Origin: JBDTYT01 sp040005555
GTDB lineage: Bacteria; Actinomycetota; UBA4738; HRBIN12
DNA length: 30,247 nucleotides
Reading direction: 5' to 3'
Assembly: GCA_040005555.1 (NCBI GenBank)
Contig: JBDTYT010000013.1
Span: 1 to 30,247, forward strand
Under the pieces are notes generated by a model. It was given only the letters and a program-made list of their open reading frames with translations, was not told the DNA's origin and searched no databases. The stretch's first letter is position 1; the number at the start of each line of letters is the position of its first letter. Shown here piece after piece: positions 6,959-14,270 of the stretch. Position numbers and translations under genes: made by a program.

Positions 6959-7888
6959 CTACTCTTCCCGCAACCCGAGACCGAGCTCTTCGAGCTTGGC
7001 CTTCACCTCGTCGATCGACTTCTGCCCGAAGTTACGGATGTCCATCAGCTCGGCCTCGGACTTCTCGACGAGGTCCCCGACCGTGTTGATGCCCTCGCGC
7101 TTCAGGCAGTTGTAGGAACGCACCGACAGGTTCAGCTCCTCGACCGTGATGCCGTAATCCGACGGCAACGACTCGTCCTCGGCGGGGCCCACGGTGACGC
7201 TGGTCGCCTCGGCGAGCTCGGAGAACAGGTTCACTAGCTCGAGGAGCGTGCCGCCGGCCGAGGCCACCGCCTCGCGTGGCGAGATGGAGCCGTTGGTCTC
7301 GACGTCGAGGATCAGCCGGTCTCGGTCGGTCATCTGCTCGACGCGGGTGTTCTCCACCGTGTACGACACCCGGCGAACCGGCGAGAAGATCGAGTCGACC
7401 GGGATCACGCCGATCGGGTCCCGCGGCTTCTTGTTCTTGTCGGCCATGCGATACCCGACCCCGCGCTCGGCGGTCATCTCCATCTCGAGCGACCCGCCCT
7501 TGCCGATGGTCGCGATGTGCAGATCGGGGTTCAAGATCTCCACACCCGCCGGCGGGGCGATGTCCCCGGCGGTGACCTCACCGGGCCCTTTCGCCTTGAG
7601 GTACACGGTGACCGGCTCGTCCGCCTCGCTGCGGATCACGAGCTCCTTGAGGTTCAAGATGATGTCGGTGACGTCCTCGGTGACCTTCGGGACGGTCGAG
7701 AACTCGTGCAACACGCCCTCGATGCGCACCGAGCTGATCGCGGCCCCCGGGATCGACGACAGCAGCGTGCGCCGCAGCGAGTTCCCGACGGTGTAGCCGA
7801 ATCCTGGCTCGAGCGGCTCGATGATGAACTTGGAGCGCGTCGTGTTGACGCCCTCCTCTGAGATCTGTGGTCTGGCGACGATGAACAA
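6959..7888 (-). CDS. rpoA: DNA-directed RNA polymerase subunit alpha
   Basis: Alpha subunit (309 residues), the dimer scaffold for RNA polymerase assembly. The N-terminal domain (about 1-225) shows EPLEPGFGYTVGNSLRRTLLSSIPG and VHxEFSTVPxVxEDVTDIILNLK-like family sequence. The C-terminal domain (about 245-309) shows ELNLSVRSYNCLKREGI and FGQKSIDEVKAKLEELGL, which contact UP elements and activators. The start is a rare TTG, supported by GGAGG seven bases upstream. The gap to rpsK lacks rpsD and holds two hairpins. No truncation or odd residues are seen. Confidence 0.97.
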   Translation of the reverse strand: MFIVARPQISEEGVNTTRSKFIIEPLEPGFGYTVGNSLRRTLLSSIPGAAISSVRIEGVLHEFSTVPKVTEDVTDIILNLKELVIRSEADEPVTVYLKAKGPGEVTAGDIAPPAGVEILNPDLHIATIGKGGSLEMEMTAERGVGYRMADKNKKPRDPIGVIPVDSIFSPVRRVSYTVENTRVEQMTDRDRLILDVETNGSISPREAVASAGGTLLELVNLFSELAEATSVTVGPAEDESLPSDYGITVEELNLSVRSYNCLKREGINTVGDLVEKSEAELMDIRNFGQKSIDEVKAKLEELGLGLREE

Positions 7889-7902
7889 CGGACTACCTCC
7901 TC

Positions 7903-7960
7903 CCGCGGGGGATCATCCAATCCTTCCCCGCGGCTCTACGGCCCGCTCGACAACGGGCCG
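7903..7960 (-). other. Two adjacent hairpins in the rpsK-rpoA gap
   Basis: CCGCGGGG (7903-7910) pairs with CCCCGCGG (7926-7933), and CGGCCCG (7939-7945) pairs with CGGGCCG (7954-7960). The first stem ends just before the rpoA ribosome site (7896-7900). They lie in the 84-base gap where many bacteria have rpsD. They could tune rpoA translation or protect mRNA ends. Confidence 0.45.
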
Positions 7961-7972
7961 GCCCGGCGCGCG

Positions 7973-8365
7973 CTAGACGCGCCGGCGCTTCTTGGGCCGG
8001 CACCCGTTGTGGGGCACCGGCGTCACGTCCTGGATACCCGCGACTTCGAGACCCGTCGCGGCGAGCGAGCGGATCGCGGTCTCACGGCCGGATCCCGGAC
8101 CCTTTACGAACACATCCACCTTCTGCACCCCGTGCTCCTGCGCCTTGCGGGCGGCCGCCTCGGCCGCGAGCTGCGCCGCGAACGGAGTCGACTTGCGCGA
8201 GCCCTTGAAGCCCACGTTGCCGGCGCTCGCCCAGCTGAGCGTGTTGCCCTGCAGGTCCGTGATGGTGACGATGGTGTTGTTGAACGTCGACTTGATATGC
8301 GCCTGCGCGTGCACGACGTTCTTCTTCTCTTTCTTGCGGACCTTCTTCGCCTTCGGCTTCGCCAC
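7973..8365 (-). CDS. rpsK: 30S ribosomal protein S11
   Basis: S11 of the small-subunit platform. The 130-residue protein has a Lys-rich N-terminal 17 residues, then HIKSTFNNTIVTITDLQGN, GFKGSRKSTPFAAQLAAE, VKGPGSGRETAIRSL and the C-terminal DVTPVPHNGCRPKKRRRV, all family hallmarks. Starts at GTG with GGGGAGG eight bases upstream, 14 bases after rpsM. In the alpha operon after rpsM. Confidence 0.97.
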   Translation of the reverse strand: MAKPKAKKVRKKEKKNVVHAQAHIKSTFNNTIVTITDLQGNTLSWASAGNVGFKGSRKSTPFAAQLAAEAAARKAQEHGVQKVDVFVKGPGSGRETAIRSLAATGLEVAGIQDVTPVPHNGCRPKKRRRV

Positions 8366-8379
8366 CTGTCGGACCTCCC

Positions 8380-8760
8380 CTACTTCTTCGTGGCCTTCTT
8401 CTTGCCGGCCACGGTCTTGCGCGGGCCCTTGCGTGTCCGCGCGTTCGTGTGGGTGCGCTGCCCGCGCACCGGGAGGCTCCGGCGATGCCGAACCCCTTGG
8501 TAACAGTTGATCTCGATCTTGCGCTTGATGTCTTGGGCGACCTCTCGGCGAAGGTCTCCTTCGACCTTGTAGGTGCGGTCGATGTAATCGCGGATCCTGG
8601 AGACCTCGTCCTCGGACAGATCGCGCACCTTCGTCCCGCCGTCGAGCCCCGTGCCCTTCACGATCTCGTTGCCGCGGGTCTCACCGATCCCGTAGATGTA
8701 CCGGAGGGCGATATCCACCCGCTTGTCGCGGGGAAGGTCGACGCCTGCGATTCGAGCCAC
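8380..8760 (-). CDS. rpsM: 30S ribosomal protein S13
   Basis: S13 of the small-subunit head; forms bridges with the large subunit. The 126-residue protein has MARIAGVDLPRDKRVDIALRY, YGIGETRG, the RHRRSLPVRGQRTHTNARTRKGPRKTV block and a Lys-rich C-terminal tail toward the P-site tRNA. Starts at GTG, 12 bases after rpmJ. Confidence 0.97.
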   Translation of the reverse strand: MARIAGVDLPRDKRVDIALRYIYGIGETRGNEIVKGTGLDGGTKVRDLSEDEVSRIRDYIDRTYKVEGDLRREVAQDIKRKIEINCYQGVRHRRSLPVRGQRTHTNARTRKGPRKTVAGKKKATKK

Positions 8761-8772
8761 GCTGCTCCTCCT

Positions 8773-8886
8773 CTAGCCCTGACGCTGCTTGTGTCGTGGG
8801 TTCGAACAGATGACACGGATGGTCCCACGCCGGCGGATCACCTTGCACTTCTCACACATCTTCTTCACCGAAGGCCGAACCTTCAT
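8773..8886 (-). CDS. rpmJ: 50S ribosomal protein L36, zinc-binding form
   Basis: A 37-residue protein translated by hand. It begins MKVRPSVKKMCEKC and ends ICSNPRHKQRQG. Cys11, Cys14, Cys27 and His32 form the zinc ribbon of the C+ form of L36. Actinobacteria often carry a second zinc-free L36 elsewhere for zinc starvation; none is in this window. It sits between infA and rpsM as expected, nine bases after the infA stop. Confidence 0.96.
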   Translation of the reverse strand: MKVRPSVKKMCEKCKVIRRRGTIRVICSNPRHKQRQG

Positions 8887-8895
8887 CTCACACCT

Positions 8896-9114
8896 TTACT
8901 TGTAGCGGTACACGATCCTGCCGCGCGTCAGGTCGTACGGCGACAGCTCTACGAGCACCCGGTCCCCCGGCAAGATCCGGATGTAGTGCATCCGCATCTT
9001 GCCCGAGATGTGGGCCAGTACTGGGTGTCCGTTCTCGAGGGTGACCCGGAACATGGCGTTGGGAAGCGGCTCGGTGACGGTTCCCTCGACCTCGATCGCA
9101 TCCTTCTTCGGCAC
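8896..9114 (-). CDS. infA: Translation initiation factor IF-1
   Basis: A 72-residue OB-fold protein that binds the ribosomal A site during initiation with IF-2 and IF-3. The sequence KKDAIEVEGTVTEPLPNAMF, the HISGKMRMHYIRILPGDRV segment and the ending SPYDLTRGRIVYRYK are canonical. Starts at GTG; the ribosome site is poor (AGGAT about eleven bases upstream). First gene after a separate promoter, so infA-rpmJ-rpsM-rpsK-rpoA-rplQ can be expressed apart from the map operon. Confidence 0.97.
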   Translation of the reverse strand: MPKKDAIEVEGTVTEPLPNAMFRVTLENGHPVLAHISGKMRMHYIRILPGDRVLVELSPYDLTRGRIVYRYK

Positions 9115-9170
9115 GCTCCGGGTGATCCTCGCTCACGGACGCAGCCGACTCACCCGCAGGCGAGCCGGAA

Positions 9171-9190
9171 CCGCCCCCGGACGGGGGCGG
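9171..9190 (-). other. Hairpin at the 5' end of the infA leader
   Basis: CCGCCCCC and GGGGGCGG form an eight-pair stem around a four-base loop. The predicted infA transcript starts at about 9190, so the hairpin would begin at or within a base or two of the mRNA 5' end, a position known to protect mRNA from 5'-end decay. Confidence 0.45.
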
Positions 9191-9196
9191 ACCGAC

Positions 9197-9226
9197 AGTA
9201 TAGGGCCGTGCCTGCTCGAGCGTCCA
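9197..9226 (-). promoter_or_regulatory. Promoter for the infA-rplQ operon
   Basis: On the minus strand TGGACG (9226-9221), an 18-base spacer and TATACT (9202-9197). The -10 is close to consensus and stands out in this GC-rich DNA. It is back to back with the toxin-antitoxin promoter, whose -35 starts 12 bases away. Confidence 0.65.
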
Positions 9227-9238
9227 CGGAGCCAACGG

Positions 9239-9295
9239 TTGACGGGCAACCTCAAGCACCCCTATCCTACTTTCCGATAGTAGGAACGTAGGAAC
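9239..9295 (+). promoter_or_regulatory. Toxin-antitoxin promoter and operator repeats
   Basis: TTGACG (9239-9244), an 18-base spacer and TATCCT (9263-9268) on the plus strand. An inverted repeat CCTACT-N7-AGTAGG covers 9266-9284, and GTAGGAAC occurs twice in tandem at 9280-9287 and 9288-9295. The repeats overlap the -10 and predicted start, typical of an antitoxin-bound operator. Confidence 0.62.
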
Positions 9296-9321
9296 TTCCA
9301 CCCACGGGAGGCATCCCAGCC

Positions 9322-9597
9322 ATGTCCATGTCGATCATGAGGAGCAAGGGCCAGATCACGCTTCCCCAAGAGATCCGCGAAGCCGCCCAGCTCGAGGAGG
9401 GCGATCCAGTGAAGGTCGAGGTGACCGCTGAAGGGATCATCATCTTGCGTCCTCAGAAGATGGTCGACGCATCGCAAGCCTGGTTCTGGACACCGGAGTG
9501 GCAGGAGGGCGAGGCCGCTGCTTCCGCTGACATCGCAGCAGGCCGAACAACTCGTCACATGTCGAACGAGGAGTTCCTCGCCTCGTTGGGCGAATGA
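9322..9597 (+). CDS. AbrB/MazE-type (SpoVT-AbrB domain) antitoxin
   Basis: A 91-residue protein. Residues about 6-45 form a swapped-hairpin AbrB domain (MRSKGQITLPQEIREAAQLEEGD...VEVTAEGIIILRP), which binds DNA as a dimer. The rest (WFWTPEWQEGEAAASADIAAGRTTRHMSNEEFLASL, split in reading) is an acidic helical region of the kind that wraps and neutralises a toxin. The ATG at 9322 follows GGGAGG. The gene ends nine bases before a RelE-like gene. It very likely represses its own promoter through the repeats at 9266-9295. An AbrB-type antitoxin paired with a RelE-fold toxin is a known mixed combination. Confidence 0.85.
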   Translation: MSMSIMRSKGQITLPQEIREAAQLEEGDPVKVEVTAEGIIILRPQKMVDASQAWFWTPEWQEGEAAASADIAAGRTTRHMSNEEFLASLGE

Positions 9598-9606
9598 CTC
9601 CGCCCT

Positions 9607-9909
9607 GTGCCGACGCACGAAGAGGCTGCCCAGTTCTGGCGTGATTGGAAACGCCTTTCCCCGGGTTCACAGCGGCGATTCCGGGAGGCCGTGAAGAAGT
9701 TCTTCGAGGACCTCGAGACGCTTCCCCGGGGACGCTTCCGAGGCAGCCTTCGGGTGAAGCGCATGCAAGGTGCCGAGGGGATCTTCGAGATGACCTGGGA
9801 GCCGGAGGATGGTCGCGCCACGTTCGAATACGGCGAGGAACTTGTCGCAGGCGACCCCCACATCATCTGGCGGCGGATCGGTGGGCACGACATCTTCGCG
9901 AGCCCATAG
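9607..9909 (+). CDS. RelE/ParE-superfamily toxin candidate
   Basis: A 100-residue basic protein. Seen: helix-rich N-terminus (FWRDWKRLSPGSQRRFREAVKKFFEDL), then LRVKRMQGAEGIFEMTW, a strand with GRATFEYG, and a C-terminal IIWRRIGGHDIFASP. This is the RelE/ParE barrel pattern, and WRRIGxHDIF is a recognised ending of RelE-like toxins. By family it would be an mRNA interferase, but ParE-type action on gyrase cannot be excluded. The start is GTG with no clear ribosome site, which suggests coupling to the antitoxin. Its end converges with map, 14 bases apart. Residues are intact, so it appears functional. Confidence 0.78.
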   Translation: MPTHEEAAQFWRDWKRLSPGSQRRFREAVKKFFEDLETLPRGRFRGSLRVKRMQGAEGIFEMTWEPEDGRATFEYGEELVAGDPHIIWRRIGGHDIFASP

Positions 9910-9923
9910 GCGGCCTCGATATT

Positions 9924-10682
9924 TCAGCTCCGAGTCGTCAGGACCTCGTGGCCGTCCTCGGTCACGGCGATGGTGTGCTCGAAGTGGGCCGAGAGCGAGC
10001 CGTCGGCCGTGACGACGGTCCAGTCGTCGGCCAGCACTCGGGTCTCCCATCCGCCGAGGTTCACCATGGGCTCGACGGCGATCACCAGACCGGGCTTCAT
10101 GGCGGGCCCCCGGCCGGGCGGACCGTAGTTCGGGATCTGAGGGTCCTCATGGAGCGCTCGGCCCACCCCGTGGCCGACGTACTCCTTGACGACCTCGAAC
10201 CCGGCGCCGACGGCCACCTGCTCCACGGCGTGCGAGATGTCGCTGAGATGGCCGCCCGGCCGGATCTGCGAGATGCCGGCCTCGAGGGCCTCCTCGGTCA
10301 CGCGCACGAGCTTCTCGGCCTCGGCCGAAGGAGCCTGCCCACCCACGAACACCGTGACGGCCGAGTCGGCGTGGAAGCCTTCCCAGATCGCCCCGAAGTC
10401 GAGCGAAAGGAGGTCGCCCACATTCAGCACGCGTTTGGGTGAGGGGATCCCGTGGACGATCTCCTGGTTCAGCGAGGTGCAGATCGTGGCGGGGAAGCCT
10501 CGGTAGCCCTTGAAGGACGGCACGGCGTGCTGCTCGAGGATGTAGCGCTCCGCGACGGCGTCGAGGTCGGCGGTGCTCTTGCCGGGGGCGACCGCGGCCA
10601 GCACGCGCTCGATGGTGCCCGCGACGATGCGCCCGGCCACGCGCATCTTGTCGATCTCATCCGCGGACTTGTAGATGATCAC
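9924..10682 (-). CDS. map: Type I methionine aminopeptidase
   Basis: Removes the N-terminal Met from nascent proteins. The 252-residue enzyme has all five metal ligands in place: Asp95 (SLDFGA), Asp106 (HADSA), His171 (GHGVG), Glu204 (AVEPM) and Glu235 (FEHT). It also has the substrate-site His in IVHGIPS. It has no N-terminal zinc-finger extension. Starts at GTG seven bases after adk. It is the last gene of the long minus-strand operon before the toxin-antitoxin insert. Confidence 0.96.
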   Translation of the reverse strand: MIIYKSADEIDKMRVAGRIVAGTIERVLAAVAPGKSTADLDAVAERYILEQHAVPSFKGYRGFPATICTSLNQEIVHGIPSPKRVLNVGDLLSLDFGAIWEGFHADSAVTVFVGGQAPSAEAEKLVRVTEEALEAGISQIRPGGHLSDISHAVEQVAVGAGFEVVKEYVGHGVGRALHEDPQIPNYGPPGRGPAMKPGLVIAVEPMVNLGGWETRVLADDWTVVTADGSLSAHFEHTIAVTEDGHEVLTTRS

Positions 10683-10689
10683 GACCCCC

Positions 10690-11355
10690 TCACGTCCAGT
10701 TCACGTCGAGCAGGTCGGCGATGGCCTCGATGGTACGGTCGGCCACGACCTCCTCTTTGGACTCGGCGTCGATGTCGCGGAGGAGGCCCCGCTCCCAGAA
10801 GTACAGGACGAGCGGCTTCGTCTGGCGGTGGTAGACCTCGAGCCGGCGAAGGATCGTTGCTTCGTCGTCGTCGACGCGGTTCGTGAGCTCGTGCCCGCAC
10901 ACGTCGCAGATACCGCTGACCCGCGGGGGCTTGAACTCGAGGTTGTACGAGCGCTTGCAGTTCGGGCACACCAATCGCGCCATGAGCCGCTTCACGGCCA
11001 TCGCATCGCTGATCTTGAAGTTCAACACGGCCGAGAGCGGCCGTCCCAACTCGGCGAGGCGCGTCTCGAGGTCCTGAGCCTGGGGCACGGTCCGAGGGTA
11101 GCCGTCCAGGATGAAGCCCTCGCGGCTATCGGGCTGCTCGAGCCGGTCGAGGATCATCTCGGTGGTCACGTCGTCGGGCACGTACTCACCGCGGTCGACG
11201 TACTCCCGGGCGGCTTGCCCGAGCGGCGTCTCGTTCGCGATGTGCTCTCGGAAGATGTCACCGGTGGCGATCACGGCGAGCGCATAGCGTTCGGCCAGCC
11301 TACGGGCCTGGGTCCCCTTTCCCGCGCCGGGCGGCCCCAGGAGGATGATCCGCAT
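10690..11355 (-). CDS. adk: Adenylate kinase, long form with zinc-type LID
   Basis: Interconverts ATP, AMP and ADP. The 221-residue protein has the P-loop GPPGAGKGT at 7-15, GDIFREHI for AMP binding, and DGYPR at 84-88. The LID carries Cys130, Cys133, Cys150 and Cys153 (CPNC...CDVC), a four-Cys zinc site as in Gram-positive and thermophile enzymes; many actinobacteria instead have a short LID without zinc. It lies between secY (six-base gap) and map (seven-base gap), the usual spc-operon order. Confidence 0.96.
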   Translation of the reverse strand: MRIILLGPPGAGKGTQARRLAERYALAVIATGDIFREHIANETPLGQAAREYVDRGEYVPDDVTTEMILDRLEQPDSREGFILDGYPRTVPQAQDLETRLAELGRPLSAVLNFKISDAMAVKRLMARLVCPNCKRSYNLEFKPPRVSGICDVCGHELTNRVDDDEATILRRLEVYHRQTKPLVLYFWERGLLRDIDAESKEEVVADRTIEAIADLLDVNWT

Positions 11356-11361
11356 CGCGAC

Positions 11362-12651
11362 CTACTTCAGGAAGCCCTCGTAGTGACGCATGAGGAGCTG
11401 GGACTCCAGCTGCTTCATGGTCTCGAGCGCGACGCCGACCGTGATGAGCAGCGAGGTCCCACCGAACGGGAACTGCTGGATCACCCAGAAGGCGAACACG
11501 ATCGACGGGATGAGCGCGATGGCGGCCAGGAACATGGATCCGGGGAGCGTGATCCGCACGAGCACCGAGTTCAGGTAGTCGGCCGTGGGCGGTCCCGGCC
11601 GGATGCCCGGGATGAACCCGCCGTACTTGCGCAGGTTGTCCGCCGTATCGACCGGGTTGAACGCGATCGCCGTGTAGAAGTACGCGAAGAAGATGACGAG
11701 CAGCCCGTAGATGATCATGTACATCGGGTCGCGCTGGTTCGTGACGTGGTTGCTGATGAAGTTCGTGAACCACCCCGCGTGGTAGACGCTCGCCAGCAGC
11801 GTCGGGAAGTACAGGACCGAGCTGGCGAAGATGATCGGGATGACGCCGGCCTGGTTCACCTTGAGCGGGATGTAGGTGCTGCCGCCCGCGGTCATGCGGC
11901 GGCCCACCACACGTTTCGCGTACTGCACCGGGATCCGGCGCTGGCCCTGCTCGATGAAGATGACGGCGACGATGATCGCCAGCCCGATGAACAGCACGAC
12001 GATGAACTTCGTCTGGCCGCCCTGGAGCAAGATCGCGCGACCCTCCTGCGGGAGCCGCGAGATCACGCTGGCGAAGATGAGGATCGACATCCCGTTCCCG
12101 ATGCCGCGTTGGGTGATGAGCTCGCCCATCCACATGATCGTGGCCGTGCCGGCGGTCATCACCAGCACGATGAGCGCGATGTTCGGAGCGGTGAACTGCC
12201 CCGCCGGGAAGATGTCGACGCCGCCGAGCTGTGAGGACTTGGAGTGGAACAGGAACACGAGGCCGGTCGACTGCAGCAGCGCCAGGACGACCGTGACGTA
12301 GCGGGTCGTCTGGTTGATCTTCTTGATCCCGGACTCGCCCTCCTTCTGCCACGCCTCGAGCTTGGGGATCACGACCGTGAGGAGCTGCATGATGATCGAG
12401 CTGGTGATGTACGGCATGATGCCGAGCCCGAACACGGCCATGCGCGTGAGCGCCCCGCCCGAGAACAGGTCGATGAACGCGAGGAACCCGCCCTGGCCCT
12501 GCGACTTGAGCGCGTCCTGCAGCTTGCCGATGTCGACGACGGGGACCGGCACGTGCGAACCGAGGCGGTACACGGCGATGATGAACAGCGTGAAGAGGAT
12601 CTTCTTGCGGAGGTCGGGGACCTTGAAGGCGTTGACGAAGGCTCTGAGCAC
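11362..12651 (-). CDS. secY: Preprotein translocase channel subunit SecY
   Basis: Ten-segment membrane channel for protein export and membrane insertion. The 429-residue protein shows RKKILFTLFIIAVYRLGSHVPVP at the first segment, the plug region after FSGGALTRMAVFGLGIMPYITSSI, and cytoplasmic loops QRRIPVQYAKRVVGRRM and NPVDTADNLRKYGGFIPGIRPG that meet the ribosome and SecA. The C-terminus (LLMRHYEGFLK) is typical. Start is GTG. Between rplO and adk. Confidence 0.97.
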   Translation of the reverse strand: MLRAFVNAFKVPDLRKKILFTLFIIAVYRLGSHVPVPVVDIGKLQDALKSQGQGGFLAFIDLFSGGALTRMAVFGLGIMPYITSSIIMQLLTVVIPKLEAWQKEGESGIKKINQTTRYVTVVLALLQSTGLVFLFHSKSSQLGGVDIFPAGQFTAPNIALIVLVMTAGTATIMWMGELITQRGIGNGMSILIFASVISRLPQEGRAILLQGGQTKFIVVLFIGLAIIVAVIFIEQGQRRIPVQYAKRVVGRRMTAGGSTYIPLKVNQAGVIPIIFASSVLYFPTLLASVYHAGWFTNFISNHVTNQRDPMYMIIYGLLVIFFAYFYTAIAFNPVDTADNLRKYGGFIPGIRPGPPTADYLNSVLVRITLPGSMFLAAIALIPSIVFAFWVIQQFPFGGTSLLITVGVALETMKQLESQLLMRHYEGFLK

Positions 12652-12671
12652 GAGGTCCCGATTCTACCCCG

Positions 12672-13106
12672 TCAACCGATGATCTCGGCCGTGCCTCCGG
12701 CCTGCTCGATCTTCGCTTTCGCGGCGGCCGAGAACGCGTGCGCTCGTACGACGAGCGCCTTGTCGAGCTCGCCTCGCGCGAGCACCTTCACCCGGCGGCT
12801 CTTGTGCACCAGACCGTGCGCCGCGAGCTTCGCGGGGTCGACGTCGCCGTCGAAGTACTGTGCGAGCGTCGCGACGTTCACCACCGCGAACGCATCGCGG
12901 TTCGGGTTCTTGAAGCCCTTCAGCTTCGGGATGCGGCGCTGCAACGGCATCTGGCCGCCCTCGAAGCCGATCTTCGGGTTGTGCTTGGCGAGGTAGCCCT
13001 TCGTGCCGCGGCCCGCGGTCTTGCCTCGCCTGCCGGCTCGGCCCCGACCGACTCGCACCTTGTCCTTCTTGGCGCCGGGCGCGGGTTTGAGGTGATGGAG
13101 CTTCAC
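12672..13106 (-). CDS. rplO: 50S ribosomal protein L15
   Basis: L15, an early to mid assembly protein of the large subunit. The 144-residue protein opens MKLHHLKPAPGAKKDKVRVG, then the Gly/Arg-rich GRGRAGRRGKTAGRGTKG extension that threads into 23S rRNA, GFEGGQMPLQRRIPKLKGF, and a C-terminal KIEQAGGTAEIIG. Its ATG overlaps the rpmD stop as ATGA. Length is normal. Confidence 0.97.
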   Translation of the reverse strand: MKLHHLKPAPGAKKDKVRVGRGRAGRRGKTAGRGTKGYLAKHNPKIGFEGGQMPLQRRIPKLKGFKNPNRDAFAVVNVATLAQYFDGDVDPAKLAAHGLVHKSRRVKVLARGELDKALVVRAHAFSAAAKAKIEQAGGTAEIIG

Positions 13107-13288
13107 TCCGACACCTCCTCGACGCGCACGAGGTGGTGCACCTTCGCGATCATGCCCCGGACGCTCGGGCTATCGGTCTTGACCACCGAATCGTGCATGC
13201 GATGCAGGCCGAGCCGCCGCACCGTGGACTTCTGGTCCTTGGGCCGGTCGATGAGGCTGCGGATCTGCGTGACCTTCAGTTTGCTCAC
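13103..13288 (-). CDS. rpmD: 50S ribosomal protein L30
   Basis: A 61-residue protein that begins MSKLKVTQIRSLIDRPKDQK and contains TVRRLGLHRMHDSVVKTDSPSVRGMI, the L30 signature (split here for length). The usual 60-residue size is obtained with the GTG at 13288, which overlaps the rpsE stop as GTGA. A longer upstream reading in the same frame runs through rpsE and is not real. The end overlaps rplO by four bases. Confidence 0.95.
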   Translation of the reverse strand: MSKLKVTQIRSLIDRPKDQKSTVRRLGLHRMHDSVVKTDSPSVRGMIAKVHHLVRVEEVSE

Positions 13289-13920
13289 CTGCGGCCACCT
13301 CCGTACCGGTTCGCCCCGGCGCCTTCCGCCTGGTCGGAATAGACCTCCTCGAGCTTGGCGGCCCGCGTCGCCTGCAGGCGCTCCTGGGCCGCGTTCACTC
13401 CGTCGATCATCGGTTTGGGCGCGACCTGGTGCACCTGTCGCTCCCTGAGCTTCGCGACCTGCTCGGGGCGCTTCAGCGACTTCAAGCCGGACATAGCGGC
13501 CTTGACGATGTTGATGGCGTTCGAGGAGCCCATCGATTTCGAGAGGATGTCCTTGATGCCGGCGCACTCGACGAGCGCACGCACCGGTCCGCCGGCGATC
13601 ACACCCGTGCCCGGCGCGGCGGGCTTCAGCAGCACCACGCCGGCGCCGTCCTCGCCCGTGACCTGGTGCGGGATCGTGGTGCCCATCATCGGCACCTCGA
13701 ACATCTTGCGTTTGGCCTCCTCGACGCCCTTGGCGATGGCCGCCGGCACCTCCTTGGCCTTGCCGTAGCCGAGGCCCACGCGACCGGCGCCGTCACCGAC
13801 CACCACGAGCGCGGCGAACGAGAAGCGCCGACCGCCCTTCACGACCTTGGCCACCCGGTTGATCGAGATGACCCGCTCCTCGAAGATGCTCTTCTCGCCT
13901 TGGTTGTCGTAGCGTCGCAT
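13285..13920 (-). CDS. rpsE: 30S ribosomal protein S5
   Basis: S5, needed for decoding accuracy and the mRNA entry helicase. The 211-residue protein has the dsRNA-binding-like N-terminal domain (FEERVISINRVAKVVKGGRRFSF), the GYGKAKEVPAAIAKGVEEAKR segment, and GTGVIAGGPVRALVECAGIKDIL. The C-terminal 45 residues (after RPEQVAKLRER) are longer than the E. coli protein and end in an Arg/Gly tail. The ATG follows rplR with a one-base overlap (TGATG type). Confidence 0.96.
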   Translation of the reverse strand: MRRYDNQGEKSIFEERVISINRVAKVVKGGRRFSFAALVVVGDGAGRVGLGYGKAKEVPAAIAKGVEEAKRKMFEVPMMGTTIPHQVTGEDGAGVVLLKPAAPGTGVIAGGPVRALVECAGIKDILSKSMGSSNAINIVKAAMSGLKSLKRPEQVAKLRERQVHQVAPKPMIDGVNAAQERLQATRAAKLEEVYSDQAEGAGANRYGGGRR

Positions 13921-14270
13921 CAGATCTGCAGTCCCTTCTCCTTCGCACCCTCGGCGAGCGCGGCGACGCGCCCGTGGAACTGCCGCCCACCGCGATCGAA
14001 GACGACCCGATCCACACCGGCGGCCTTCGCGCGCTCGGCGATGAGCTCGCCCACGGCCTTCGCCGAATCGTGCTTGCCAGCCGGCGCCTTCAGCTCCTTG
14101 TCCGACGCCGAGGCGATGGTGCGGCGCGACTCGTCATCGATCAGCTGGGCGTAGATGTGCCGGTTCGACCGGTACACGGCCAGGCGGGGACGCTCGGGCG
14201 TGCCAGCGACCTTCTTGCGGACCCGGGCGTGGCGGCGCACGAGCGCCGCGCGCTTCGTCTTGGCTTCCAT
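13920..14270 (-). CDS. rplR: 50S ribosomal protein L18
   Basis: L18 binds 5S rRNA in the central protuberance. The 116-residue protein has KRAALVRRHARVRKKVAGT, ERPRLAVYRSNRHIYAQLIDD, and the C-terminal FDRGGRQFHGRVAALAEGAKEKGLQI split family block. ATG at 14270 is preferred: GGAG lies six bases upstream, while the GTG just before it (14273) has only three. The start overlaps the rplF stop. Confidence 0.96.
   Translation of the reverse strand: MEAKTKRAALVRRHARVRKKVAGTPERPRLAVYRSNRHIYAQLIDDESRRTIASASDKELKAPAGKHDSAKAVGELIAERAKAAGVDRVVFDRGGRQFHGRVAALAEGAKEKGLQI

Noticed and set aside
7889..7972. A short or degraded rpsD between rpsK and rpoA
   Set aside because: The gap is only 84 bases and consists of two hairpins; no S4 sequence is seen in any frame.
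10675..12234. A 519-codon plus-strand frame antisense to adk and secY
   Set aside because: Low-complexity charged sequence, opposite to clear adk and secY.
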